In this document: positions 1 to 12,432 of the stretch, in pieces
Layout of the letters: every line of letters begins with the position of its first letter
Numbering within the stretch: the first letter of the stretch is position 1
Source of the DNA: Plantago ovata
Lineage: Eukaryota; Streptophyta; Magnoliopsida; Lamiales; Plantaginaceae
NCBI GenBank assembly: GCA_028274465.1
Contig: CM051458.1
Location: 32,314,692 to 32,378,691 of the forward strand
Length of the DNA: 64,000 nucleotides
Direction: 5' to 3'
Made by a program: the position numbers and the translations under genes
Notes under the pieces: model-generated
Seen by the model: the letters and a program-made list of their open reading frames with translations, nothing else
The model's database searches: none
What the model was told of the DNA's origin: nothing

Positions 1-3000
1 GTCGATTGATGTCTTGGGTGAACTTGGGCCAGTATTCTCAGCATCACGAGATGCGTCGTTGAATAATGCTTCTTGTGTTTCAGCAACTTCTGGAACTGGA
101 ACCATTGCTGTCTCAGCAACTGGTCCTTCAGCAAGCGGGGTTTCAGCAACTTGATGAGTTGCTTGTTCAGCAACCATCTTTTCAGCAGCATCAGCAAGTG
201 CCGCTTTTTGCAGATCAGCAGCAATGTCACTTGCTGGTTCCAAAGTTGGATCATCTAAATTATCTGCAATGTAGATATCTGGGACTTGGGCAGGAATTTC
301 ATTTCCACTGCCTTGTGGTCTATTCTTAGTAGAGGTATCAACGTTAAGTTGATTGTTGAAGGCTTCCGCAAACACTTCAACATTGCTGACATAGGTTTCA
401 GTAATCACCTCAGCAACATCTACTGGCAAATGCGTTTCAGCATTTGTCTGGGAATTGTCTGAGAGGTCTTGGACAGCAGGAACTGACTTGCGGGCTAGTG
501 TTTTCTTCCTTGTGTTGCCGGTCCGTTTCCTCTTAGGTACGGGGTTTGCTGATGACGCTGCAGTCTGAGTGTCATCATCAGCTTTCCTCTTTTTCTTGTT
601 AGATTTCTCCAGTTTCCCAGAGGCATCTATAGTTTTTTCAGCAACGAATGTTGTACACGTACCTTGTTGATTTTCTACAGCAGTTTCATTTGTGTTACCA
701 CCACCAACATCAGTTTCATCTCTAAGTTGTTGAGTGGTAACATCTGCAGCTGTTGTATACCTTTCTTGCTGGCTTGTGCTGACAACATTTGCAGTTGTTG
801 TCTTCTTAGTTTTCTTTCCAGCAGTCTTAGGTACATTCTGCTTGTAGAATGATCTTCCCACATTGCATAAAGACTTTTTGATTGGCAATGGGTTTCTTAG
901 CTGAATCCTGAAATGTTCAAGGATGTAGCATATCTTGATTCCATACATAACTGGAAAGGAAGGTGAGACCTTGTTGTCTTCTACCTTTACCTTAAACTTA
1001 ATAACACAATCAACAAGCCTGTTGAAAATGTACTTAGCCCAGTTAAGTTCCGTTTTATTTTCATGGATATGCATCAGCAATGGCCATCTTCTCAGGCCTA
1101 CTTGGTCAATTCCTCCAACTTGGGAGTCAAGAACTTTTATCAGTAGCAGAGCTACTAGACCAAGTGAGTGGCAGAGATGCTTTCTCTTAACGTGCTTTGT
1201 CCAAGTCACGGGAGCAATCTCGCCTTTCTTCATTTTCTCGTTTCTGACGTCACTTTAGAAAGCTTCAATTTCTTCGTCAGTGGCAGTGACGTCATCTTCA
1301 GTTCCAGTGGTTGGAATCTGAAATATCTCCGCTAAATCAGTCCATTTCAGGACGATTTGCGTGTTCTGAACTGTAGTAAAGATCACTTTTTCAGTGACTC
1401 CTTTACTATCAGTAAGGGACTGGATTTCTGCATTATTGTAGAATTCCATAGTATCTATCATGCTCACCTGCTTAGTGCGAGCAGATATAAAGTTCATGAG
1501 GCCTTGCTGCTTGATAAGCTCAAGCGCCTCTTCATTCTCGTTGTCGTGTTCTTGTTCATAAAAGTACCTAATGTACTTTTCTTTTGCAAAACCTCCCCAT
1601 TGCATCAACATCTCACACTTTGCAGTGTCAAGATATGACAGGAGGCATAGGTTTTTCTGATATACGGTCGTTTTTCAACACAACTTTCGTTGTGTTTGTA
1701 GCCGGAGTAGTCACCGGAGCAGTGCGTGTTTCAGCACTGTCAACCTTTGATGACTTTGAGGACTTGGAAGACTGTCTCTTGGGAGCCATTTCTTTTATAG
1801 AGCAAAGAAATGTGTACGAAAAGAGATAGTTTGCTTTTTGACCGGAGGTACAGTAGATTCAGGCTAAAATTTGCAGAGAAAGGAAATGTGAGTTAAAGAA
1901 TTTTGTCATTTCTCTAACTCCTTCTTTATATAGTGTCTCTGGTGTGTGAGAAACTCAGTCGATTTGAGCTCTCAACAAGGGTAAAACAGAGAAACACAGG
2001 CGTTAGTGGAGCCTTTGCATTAAATGCGTAGTGGCCCACTAACTTGAAACCGTCAGAGCACTCTCTCTCTTTGTTTTATTAACCGTTAGATTAGTAACTC
2101 CTTTTAATCAATGGCCACGATTGAATTTCATGTCATGATTATTACGAGTTTATCTGTGCCCGATTAACGTCACAAATTGATTTTACCGAGTTTTAAGGGA
2201 ATAGATTGCTTGCTGAAATAGACAAGAATCTTTTCAGGGAGTTTGAATTATCAACCTAGATACTTGCTGAAAGTTCCCCCTTACTCATATATCTCATATT
2301 TTCTTAAGTTTAAAAGATATTTCTGATTTCCCGTATCAGTAAATTCTTTTGTACTTGAGATATCCTTTGGTAAAATCTGAGAGATGAGCTTAGCTCTTTT
2401 TCTGAGTTCCCGTCTCAGAATATTCCCTTGATACTTGAATACCTGTTTCAGTATCTTTGATTGTCTGAATGCATGTTTCAGCAATCCTTAAGCTCTTTCT
2501 CTTACTGAGTGTCTGTCTCAGCAAGTTATCAAGTTTCCTAACAAATACCCGTTTTGAAGGAATTACTTGCTGAAAGCCTGTTTCAGCAATCATGTAGTGA
2601 CTTATCATTTCTTAGGAGAAATTAGTAGATGGAGCTTTTAAGTAAGAATACTTTGGCTTGCTGAATACCTGTTTTAGCATTCTTCCAAGTGTATCCTTTA
2701 TTGAGGTAGTTCAATCAATCCAAGGTTATACCTTAGCATTGCGAACCTATTATCAGGTAGGGGCTTTGTAAAGATGTCAGCAAGTTGATCATCAGTGCCT
2801 ACTTTCACAACCTCAATATCTCCTTTTTCTACATGATCTCTAATGAAATGATGTCTACTATCAATGTGCTTGGTCCTTGAGTGAAACTTAGGATTTTGCG
2901 TGATTGCAATAGCACTTGTATTATCACAAAAGATTGGTGTTTCTTTGCAGAAATACCATAATCTCTTAATTGTTGCTGAATCCATAGGATTTGAGCTGTG

Positions 3001-5254
3001 CAACAACCAGCTGCAATGTATTCAGATTCAGTAGATGAATTGGCAACACAGGTTTGCTTCTTGCTGAACCATGATATTAATCTAGTACCCAAAAACTGAC
3101 AAGTTCCAGAGGTACCTTTTCTATCAAGAGTTGATCCTCCATGACCAGCATCAGAATAACCAACCAATTCAAGTCCAGAATCTTTAGGATACCATAATCC
3201 AACATTGACTGTACCTTTAACATATTTCAGTATCTTGATTGCCTTTTGTAGTGTGATTCTCTTGGATCAGATTGGAATCTTGCACACACACAAACAGCAT
3301 ACTGAATGTCAGGTCTACTTGCTGTTAGATACAACAAGGAACCAATGAGCTTCCTATACTTGTGTTCTTCAACACTTTTATCTTCCTTAGTATAGCCCAA
3401 TTTGGTACCAAAACTCATAGGGATCTTTTCAGGTTTCTCATCCTCTTTGATCCTAAACTTTATGAGCATTTCTTTCGCATACTTTGCTTGATTTATGAAT
3501 ATTCCATCTTTGAGTTGCTTGACTTGCAATCCTAGGAAATAATTCAATTTTCCCATCATACTCATTTCAAACTTATTTGTCATGAGTTTGGCAAAATCAT
3601 CACAAAGTTGCTTGTCCTTAGATCCAAAAATTATGTCATCCACATAAATTTGAACTAAGAGTATTTTACCATCATGGTTCATGATAAATAAGGTTTTGTC
3701 AACTTCACCTTTCTTGAAACCATTTTCCAGCAAGAACTTAGCCAAGGTATCATACCATGCTCTTGGTGCTTGCTTTAGACCATATACAGCTTTCTGAAGC
3801 TTCTATACCATCTCGATTTCTGAGGGAAGTTCAAAGCCAGGGGGTTGTTCTAGGTAGACTTCTTCAGCAAGTTCACCATTCAAGAATGCACTTTTAACAT
3901 CCATTTGGTAAACAATGAAGTCATTGTGAGCAGCAAAGGCCAAGAAAAGCCTAATTGCATCCAATCTTGCAACTGGTGCATAAGACTCATCATAGTCCAA
4001 TCCTTCAGTCTGACAGTAACCTTGAGCAACTAAACGTGCTTTATTTCTTGTTACTTCACCAGACTCGCTCAGCTTGTTTCTGAACACCCACTTTGTACCA
4101 ATAGCTTTCTTGTCTTCAGCAAGTGGCACAAGTTTCCAGACTTTGTTTCTTTCAAATTGATCCAGTTCTTCTTGCATTGCCTTTATCCATTCAGAATGCT
4201 TTAAAGCTTCTTCTATGGTTTTAGGTTCAATTTCTGAAACAAAGCAAGAGAACAATGATTCTACTTCTACGACAATTGCTTCTTCAGCAAGTCCATGAGT
4301 AGCTTTGGATCTAGTCACTTGGCGTTTATTAATATCGCCAATCATATCCGTAGAGGGATGATCTCTAATCCATTTATTAACAGGTTTTCTGTTGTTGGAT
4401 CAGGATATGTTTGCTCATCAGCATGTGACTCTTCAGTATGTACTTGTTCAGTACTACTGGGAATTTGTGTCTCTGCTGAGATTTGTTCATCAGCAACTGC
4501 TTGTTCAGCATTGCTCGATTGAGGTAGTTCATCAGCAGGCACTGGAGATTGCGTAATTTCAGCAACTTCCGGAGCAACCGCGTCTTTTGCTGGAAATTCT
4601 TTGTCGTGAACTATATTTATCTGTCATGACTAGGGGGAGGAGAGTCATTGTCAGAATCATCATTTAGTTCAATTGACTTGATTTGCCTAGCATCAGATTC
4701 AGTTCTTTGCTCATGTATGATTAGCTTTTTCATACATTCTGATATTTCTTCTTCAGCAGGCACTCCTTGTGACTTTCGTAGAATACAACATGCACTGATT
4801 CTTCAATTTTGTGCCTTTTTGTTGTAAACTCTATAAGCTTTACTATGCAAGGAGTAGCCAGAAATATCGCTTCGTCTGCCTTTGGTTGAAATGTTCTTAG
4901 GTATTCTCTACCATTGTTAAGAACGAAAACTTGCAACCAAATACTCTTAGATGAGTGATGTTAGGAGGTCTTCCAACAAACAATTCATAAGGAGTTGTTG
5001 TATTTCCTTTAATCAAACATCTGTTTTGAGTATAACAGGCGGTATTAATCGCTTCAAACCAATAAGCCTCACTTATTTCAGTGTCAGCAAGCATTGTTCT
5101 TGCGGCTTCTTTCAGGGTACGATTCTTCCGTTCAGCAACACCGTTTTGCTGTGGTTCTTACTGAGGATAACTGATGTTGTATTCTTTTGAGGTACAATAT
5201 TCAGTTATGTACTGGTTTACAAACTCAGTACCATGGTCTGTCCTTATGACTTTA
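1..5254 (-). mobile_element. Sirevirus-type Copia fossil, left copy (partial)
   Basis: This is a minus-strand Copia element cut by the window edge and by an N gap. From high to low coordinates it shows the integrase region, reverse transcriptase with the YVDD box and RNase H (2698-5254), a noncoding stretch rich in small inverted repeats (about 2281-2697), and the downstream accessory gene (about 1-1790). It matches 6355-11610 of the right-hand copy almost base for base. Extra coding sequence after pol is a trait of the Sirevirus lineage. The copy is broken in several places, mostly in the accessory part. It is young by identity, or it may be a duplicate created by the assembly. Confidence 0.8.
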
Positions 5255-5354
5255 NNNNNNNNNNNNNNNNNNNNNNNNNNNNNNNNNNNNNNNNNNNNNN
5301 NNNNNNNNNNNNNNNNNNNNNNNNNNNNNNNNNNNNNNNNNNNNNNNNNNNNNN
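5255..5354. other. Assembly gap of 100 N
   Basis: Exactly 100 N bases lie here. This is a conventional size for a gap of unknown length. The sequence left of it is Sirevirus pol, and the sequence right of it is the accessory gene of a second, near-identical Sirevirus copy. The flanks are therefore not continuous parts of one element, and gag and LTR sequence may be missing. Confidence 0.99.
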
Positions 5355-8145
5355 CTCTTCCTCATTGATTTTGTGGGATAACACCACGGGTCAATGAAAC
5401 CTTTGAGCATCACGCTTGTTCAGCTGGAGGGCACTCTTGAATTTTGCCTTCATATTCTCTCTGATTGAGCAATCAGATTTGAGCTCATTGCTGAGAATAT
5501 GTCATTTCTTAGGAAGGATGGAGTGGACAAATGTTGCGAGCTCAGCAGAGAAGATCTCTTTTCTCATTTGAAGATGAAGGTGGAGATCAGAGAAGTCCAT
5601 CGCCTATATCTTTGCCAGTTGCTGACGGACTTAGCAACTTGAGACAAGTGTCCTTTGAAGTTCAAGTAAAGTTCCTCAGAACTTACTTGATGATCTTCAG
5701 TGATGAGCACCACTTCAGTGGTCTCCTTTTGAGCCTGAAAAAGAACATTATTTAGATCAGGATGGTTTGGAATGTTTTAGAGTTCAAATCTGAAACATGA
5801 TTTACCTGCTGAGAGTCAGCAAGCTCATGTAGTACAATTTCCATTCCATGAGGAGCTTGAGTAGCATCCTCCATTTGTTCATCCTGAAATAAATTAAGTT
5901 AGACACAAGTACTAAGCTGTCAAACTTAGTTTTATACCAAAATATTAACTACCTGCTGAGCAGGGAGTGTTGGTTCTGGTGCAGAGGCTTCAGCAACCAT
6001 CTGACTTGCATCTTGAGAAGTCTGTAGAGATAATAAATATTAGCAAAGAATAAGTTTCAGAATTGAAGTTTTACTGATGGTTGAATTAACTACCTGCTGA
6101 AGAAGGACAGGTTGTGGCTCAGTCCTTTCAGCATTAACAGTTTCTTCAGCTTCTTGGACTGTTTCTTCAGCAGACTTCTTGTTTGCTCTATTTGAGAAAG
6201 CTGTGCGGTTTCAGCAATCTCCCTTGTCTCTGAAATGACAAGTTGAGCAGAAGCACTTGACCTTTAGCTCACTGCTTGTCATGAAGACATCAATGGATTT
6301 GTTGGATGATTCTTCAATCTCCAACTCCATTTGTTTGCTTATGCTTCCAGTACAAGCTGGACTTTGTCAATTGTGTCTTGGGTGAACTTGGGCCAGTATC
6401 TCAGCATCACGAGATGCGTCGTTGAATAATGCTTCTTGAGTTTCAGCAACTTCGGAACGGAACCATTGCTGTCTCAGCAACTGGTCCTTCATCAGCAAGC
6501 TGGGTTTTCAGCAACTTGATGAGTTGCTTGTTCAGCAACCATCTTTTTTCAGCAGCATCAGCAAGTGCCGCTTTTGCAGATCAGCAGCAATGTCACTTGC
6601 TGGTTCCATAGTTGGATCATCTAAATTATCTACAATGTAGATATCTGGGACTTGGGCAGGAATTTCATTTCCACTGCCTTGTGGTCTATTCTCAGTAGAG
6701 GTATCAACGTTAAGTTGATTGTTGAAGGCTTCCGCAAACACTTCAACATGCTGACATAGGTTTCAGTAATCACCTCAGCAACATCTACTGGCAAAGCGTT
6801 TCAGCATTTGTCTGGGAATTGACTGAGGTCTTGGACATGGAACTGACTGCGAGCCAGTGTTTTCTTCCTTGTGTTGCTGTCCGTTTCCTCTTAGGTACGG
6901 GTTTGCTGATGACGCTGCAGTCTGAGTGTCATCATCAGCTTTCCTCTTTTTCTTGTTAGATTTCTCCAGTTTCCCAGAGTCATCTATAGTTGCATTTTCA
7001 GCAACGGCTGTTGTACACGTACCTTGTTGATTTTCTACAGCAGTTTCATTTTGTGTTACCACCACCAACAGCAGTTTCATCTCTAAGTGCTGAGTGGTAA
7101 CATCTGCAGCTGTTGTATACCTTTCTTGCTGGCTTGTGCTGACAACATTTGCAGTTGTTGTCTTCTATTTTCTTTCCAGCAATCTTAGGTACATTCTGCT
7201 TGTAGAAAGATCTTCCCACATTGCACACAGATTTCTTGATTGGCAATGGGTTTCTTAGCTGAATCCTGAAATGTTCAAGGATATAGCATATCTTGATTCC
7301 ATACATAACTGGAAAGGAAGGTGAGACCTTGTTGTCTTCTACCTTTACCTTAACTTAGTAACACAATCAACAAGCCTGTTGAAAATGTACTTAGCCCAGT
7401 TAAGTTCCGTTTTATTTTCATGGATATGCATCAGCAATGGCCATCTTCTCAGGCCTACTTGGTCAATTCCTCCAACTTGGGAGTCAAGAACTTTTATCAG
7501 TAGCAGAGCTACTAGACCAAGTGAATGGCAGAGATGCTTTCTCTTAACGTGCTTTGTCCAAGTCACGGGAGCAATCTCGCCTTTCTTCATTTTCTCATTT
7601 CTGACGTCACTGTAGAAGCTTCAATTTCTTCGTCAGTGGCAGTGACGTCATCTTCAGTTCCAGTGGTTGGAATCTGAAATATCTCCGCTAAATCAGTCCA
7701 TTTCAGGACGATTTGCGTGTTCTGAACTGTAGTAAGATCACTTTTTCAGTGACTCCTTTACTATCAGTAAGGGACTGGATTTCTGCATTGTTGTAGAATT
7801 CCAGTATCTATCATGCTCACTTGCTTAGTGCGAGCAGATATAAAGTTCATGAGGCCTTGCTGTGTGATAACTCAAGCGCCTCTTCATTCTCGTCATCGAG
7901 TTCTTGTTCATAAAAGTACCTAATGTACTTTTCTTTTGCAAAACCTCCCCATTGCATCAACATCTCACACTTTGCAGTGTCAAGATATGACGGAGGCATA
8001 GGTTTTCTGATATTCGGTCGTTTTTCAACACAACTTTCGTTGTGTTTGTAGCCGGAGTAGTCACCGGAGCAGTGCGTGTTTCAGCACTGTCAACCTTTGA
8101 TGACTTTGAGGACTTGGAAGACTGTCTCTTGGGAGCCATTTCTTT
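5355..8145 (-). pseudogene. Sirevirus accessory gene after pol (fossil)
   Basis: This is the region where Sireviruses carry their envelope-position gene. It begins with MAPKRQSSKSSKSSK near 8139 and continues with a charged segment and long Gln/Glu/Val-rich stretches driven by recurring TTGCTGA codon patterns. No membrane segment or envelope motif is visible, so a membrane role is not supported. The lower part (about 5735-6095) contains three evenly spaced AT-rich blocks of about 70 bases with splice-like borders, which is unusual for a retroelement gene. The stretch is broken. A captured host gene is an alternative origin. Confidence 0.5.
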
Positions 8146-8639
8146 TATAGAGCAAGAAATGTGTACGAAAAGAGATAGTTTGCTTTTTGACCGGAGGTAC
8201 AGTAGATTCAGGCTAAAATTTGCAGAGAAAGGAAATGTGAGTTAAAGAATTTTGTCATTTCTCTAACTCCTTCTTTATATAGTGTCTCTGGTGTGTGAGA
8301 AACTCAGTCGATTTGAGCTCTCAACAAGGGTAAAACAGAGAAACACAGGCGTTAGTGGAGCCTTTGCATTAAATGCGTAGTGGCCCACTAACTTGAAACC
8401 GTCAGAGCACTCTCTCTCTTTGTTTTATTAACCGTTAGATTAGTAACTCCTTTTAATCAATGGCCACGATTGAATTTCATGTCATGATTATTACGAGTTT
8501 ATCTGTGCCCGATTAATGTCACAAATTGATTTTACCGAGTTTTAAGGGAATAGATTGCTTGCTGAAATAGACAAGAATCTTTTCAGGGAGTTTGAATTAT
8601 CAACCTAGATACTTGCTGAACGTTCCCCCTTACTCATAT

Positions 8640-9040
8640 ATCTCATATTTTCTTAAGTTTAAAAGATATTTCTGATTTCCCGTATCAGTAAATTCTTTTG
8701 TACTTGAGATATCCTTTGGTAAAATCTGAGAGATGAGCTTAGCTCTTTTTCTGAGTTCCCGTCTCAGAATATTCCCTTGATACTTGAATACCTGTTTCAG
8801 TATCTTTGATTGTCTGAATGCATGTTTCAGCAATCCTTAAGCTCTTTCTCTTACTGAGTGTCTGTCTCAGCAAGTTATCAAGTTTCCTAACAAATACCCG
8901 TTTTGAAGGAATTACTTGCTGAAAGCCTGTTTCAGCAATCATGTAGTGACTTATCATTTCTTAGGAGAAATTAGTAGATGGAGCTTTTAAGTAAGAATAC
9001 TTTGGCTTGCTGAATACCTGTTTTAGCATTCTTCCAAGTG
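8640..9040 (-). repeat. Row of small inverted repeats between pol and accessory gene
   Basis: About eight short stem-loops follow one another at roughly 50-base spacing. They share the theme GCTGAA, a spacer resembling CCTGT, then TTCAGC. The clearest is at 8916-8938, with a perfect 9-base arm (TTGCTGAAA / TTTCAGCAA) and a 5-base loop. A polypurine run (AAGGGGGAAC on the minus strand) sits at about 8622. The same block occurs at 2281-2697 in the left copy. Conserved inverted motifs in noncoding regions are reported for Sireviruses. Their role is unknown to me. Confidence 0.7.
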
Positions 9041-9046
9041 TATCCT

Positions 9047-12000
9047 TTATTGAGGTAGTTCAATCAATCCAAGGTTATACCTTAGCATTGCGAACCTATT
9101 ATCAGGTAGGGGCTTTGTAAAGATGTCAGCAAGTTGATCATCAGTGCCTACTTTCACAACCTCAATATCTCCTTTTTCTACATGATCTCTAATGAAATGA
9201 TGTCTACTATCAATGTGCTTGGTCCTTGAGTGAAACTTAGGATTTTGCGTGATTGCAATAGCACTTGTATTATCACAAAAGATTGGTGTTTTCTTTGCAG
9301 AAATACCATAATCTCTTAATTGTTGCTGAATCCATAGGATTTGAGCTGTGCAACAACCAGCTGCAATGTATTCAGATTCAGTAGATGAATTGGCAACACA
9401 GGTTTGCTTCTTGCTGAACCATGATATTAATCTAGTACCCAAAAACTGACAAGTTCCAGAGGTACCTTTTCTATCAAGAGTTGATCCTCCATGACCAGCA
9501 TCAGAATAACCAACCAATTCAAGTCCAGAATCTTTAGGATACCATAATCCAACATTGACTGTACCTTTAACATATTTCAGTATCTTGATTGCCTTTTGTA
9601 GTGTGATTCTCTCGGATCAGATTGGAATCTTGCACACACACAAACAGCATACTGAATGTCAGGTCTACTTGCTGTTAGATACAACAAGGAACCAATGAGC
9701 TTCCTATACTTGTGTTCTTCAACACTTTTATCTTCCTTAGTATAGCCCAATTTGGTACCAACACTCATAGGGATCTTTTCAGGTTTCTCATCCTCTTTGA
9801 TCCTAAACTTTATGAGCATTTCTTTCGCATACTTTGCTTGATTTATGAATATTCCATCTTTGAGTTGCTTGACTTGCAATCCTAGGAAATAATTCAATTT
9901 TCCCATCATACTCATTTCAAACTTATTTGTCATGAGTTTGGCAAAATCATCACAAAGTTGCTTGTCCTTAGATCCAAAAATTATGTCATCCACATAAATT
10001 TGAACTAAGAGTATTTTACCATCATGGTTCATGATAAATAAGGTTTTGTCAACTTCACCTTTCTTGAAACCATTTTCCAGCAAGAACTTAGCCAAGGTAT
10101 CATACCATGCTCTTGGTGCTTGCTTTAGACCATATACAGCTTTCTGAAGCTTCTATACCATCTCGATTTCTGAGGGAAGTTCAAAGCCAGGGGGTTGTTC
10201 TAGGTAGACTTCTTCAGCAAGTTCACCATTCAAGAATGCACTTTTAACATCCATTTGGTAAACAATGAAGTCATTGTGAGCAGCAAAGGCCAAGAAAAGC
10301 CTAATTGCATCCAATCTTGCAACTGGTGCATAAGACTCATCATAGTCCAATCCTTCAGTCTGACAGTAACCTTGAGCAACTAAACGTGCTTTATTTCTTG
10401 TTACTTCACCAGACTCGCTCAGCTTGTTTCTGAACACCCACTTTGTACCAATAGCTTTCTTGTCTTCAGCAAGTGGCACAAGTTTCCAGACTTTGTTTCT
10501 TTCAAATTGATCCAGTTCTTCTTGCATTGCCTTTATCCATTCAGAATGCTTTAAAGCTTCTTCTATGGTTTTAGGTTCAATCTCTGAAACAATGCAAGAG
10601 AACAATGATTCTACTTCTACGACAATTGCTTCTTCAGCAAGTCCATGAGTAGCTTTGGATCTAGTCACCTGGCATTTATTAATTTCCCCAATCATATCCG
10701 TAGAGGGATGATCTCTAATCCATTTATTAACAGGTTTTCTGCTTGTTGGATCAGGATATGTTTGCTCATCAGCATGTGACTCTTCAGTATGTACTTGTTC
10801 AGTACTACTGGGAATTTGTGTCTCTGCTGAGATTTGTTCATCAGCAACTGCTTGTTCAGCATTGCTCGATTGAGGGAGTTCATCAGCAGGCACTGGAGAT
10901 TGCGTAATTTCAGCAACTTCCGGAGCAACCGCGTCTTTTGCTGGAAATTCTTTGTCGTGAACTATATTTATCTTGTCATGACTAGAGGGAGGAGAATCAT
11001 TGTCAGAATCATCATTTAGTTCGATTGACTTGATTTGCCTAGCATCAGATTCAGTTCTTTGCTCATGTATGATTAGCTTTTTCATACATTCTGATATTTC
11101 TTCTTCAGCAGGCACTCCTTGTGACTTTTCGTAGAATACAACATGCACTGATTCTTCAATCTTTTGTGCCTTTTTGTTGTAAACTCTATAAGCTTTACTA
11201 TGCAAGGAGTAGCCGAGAAATATCGCTTCGTCTGCCTTTGGTTGAAATGTTCTTAGGTATTCTCTACCATTGTTAAGAACGAAACACTTGCAACCAAATA
11301 CTCTTAGATGAGTGATGTTAGGAGGTCTTCCAACAAACAATTCATAAGGAGTTTTGTTGTATTCCTCAGTAATCAAACATCTGTTTTGAGTATAACAGGC
11401 GGTATTAATCGCTTCAACCCAATAAGCCTCACTTATTTCAGTGTCAGCAAGCATTGTTCTTGCGGCTTCTTTTAGGGTACGATTCTTCCGTTCAGCAACA
11501 CCGTTTTGCTGTAGTGTTCTTACTGAGGATAATTGATGTTGTATTCCTTTTGAGGTACAATATTCAGTTATGTACTGGTTTACAAAATCAGTACCATGGT
11601 CTGTCCTTATGACTTTTACCTTGTCATTTTTCATGACTTCAAGCTTATTCAGCAAGTTAGGTATTTCAGTCTTGGTTTCAGATTTGTGCTTGATGAATAC
11701 TACACAAGTGAATCTTGAATAGTCATCTACCACGACTAGACCATACTTCTTACCAGCATAGCTTGTTGAAGAAGATTCAAACAAGTCCATGTGCAAGAGT
11801 TGTAAAGGTTTTGTAGTTGACGGTACTACCTTGTTCTTGAAAGAAGATTTGGTTTGCTTTCCTTGGTGACATGCATTGCAAACACCATCTTTCTTAAAAG
11901 TAACCCTAGATAATCCAACTACAAGTGCCTTTTTAGACAGCTTATTCAGCGTCTTGAAGTTTAGATGACTTGTTCGTTTATGCCATAACCATGTTTTTTC

Positions 12001-12432
12001 AGCAAGGCAATCATGATCTGAGACAAGGCATTTTTCAACAATTGCTGAAGACCAATCAACGGTGTACAAGCCTCCTGATCTCCTTGCAATCATTATTACC
12101 TTTTTAGTCTCGAAATCTATAAGTTTACATTCATCACTTTTGATTTTAATGAAGTATCCTTTGTCAGCAAACTGACTCATGCTGAAAAGGTTAAACTTAA
12201 GATTTTTGACATAAAGAACTCCAGTAATGGTTATGCATCCTAACTTCACGTCACCATAGCCTTTTGTAGAACCGGAGCCTCCACCAGAAAACCTTATTGT
12301 TGGACCTTTAGACCACCGTCTATAGTTTATAAGGTTATTCTTGTTGCCCGTCATGTGCTTTCCACAACCACTATCAAAGTGCCAGATTGCATCGTTTGTC
12401 TCCGTGGCTGAAGTCTGCACAATCAAGAGCAA
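9047..12432 (-). pseudogene. Sirevirus pol (fossil)
   Basis: Minus-strand pol shows the Copia order: protease region with a DSGC box followed by KHMTG, GAG-pre-integrase with the H/C zinc-binding motif, integrase core ([15 protein letters not shown]), reverse transcriptase ([21 protein letters not shown]) and RNase H (ANSSTESEYIAAG). Integrase before reverse transcriptase is diagnostic of Copia. Most of the length is open, with very few breaks, so the copy is fairly young. The left-hand copy has the same region at 2698-5254. Confidence 0.9.

Noticed and set aside
1-1790. Envelope protein in the Sirevirus accessory gene
   Set aside because: Only the position fits. No signal peptide, membrane segment or cysteine pattern is visible, so the envelope label is not supported.
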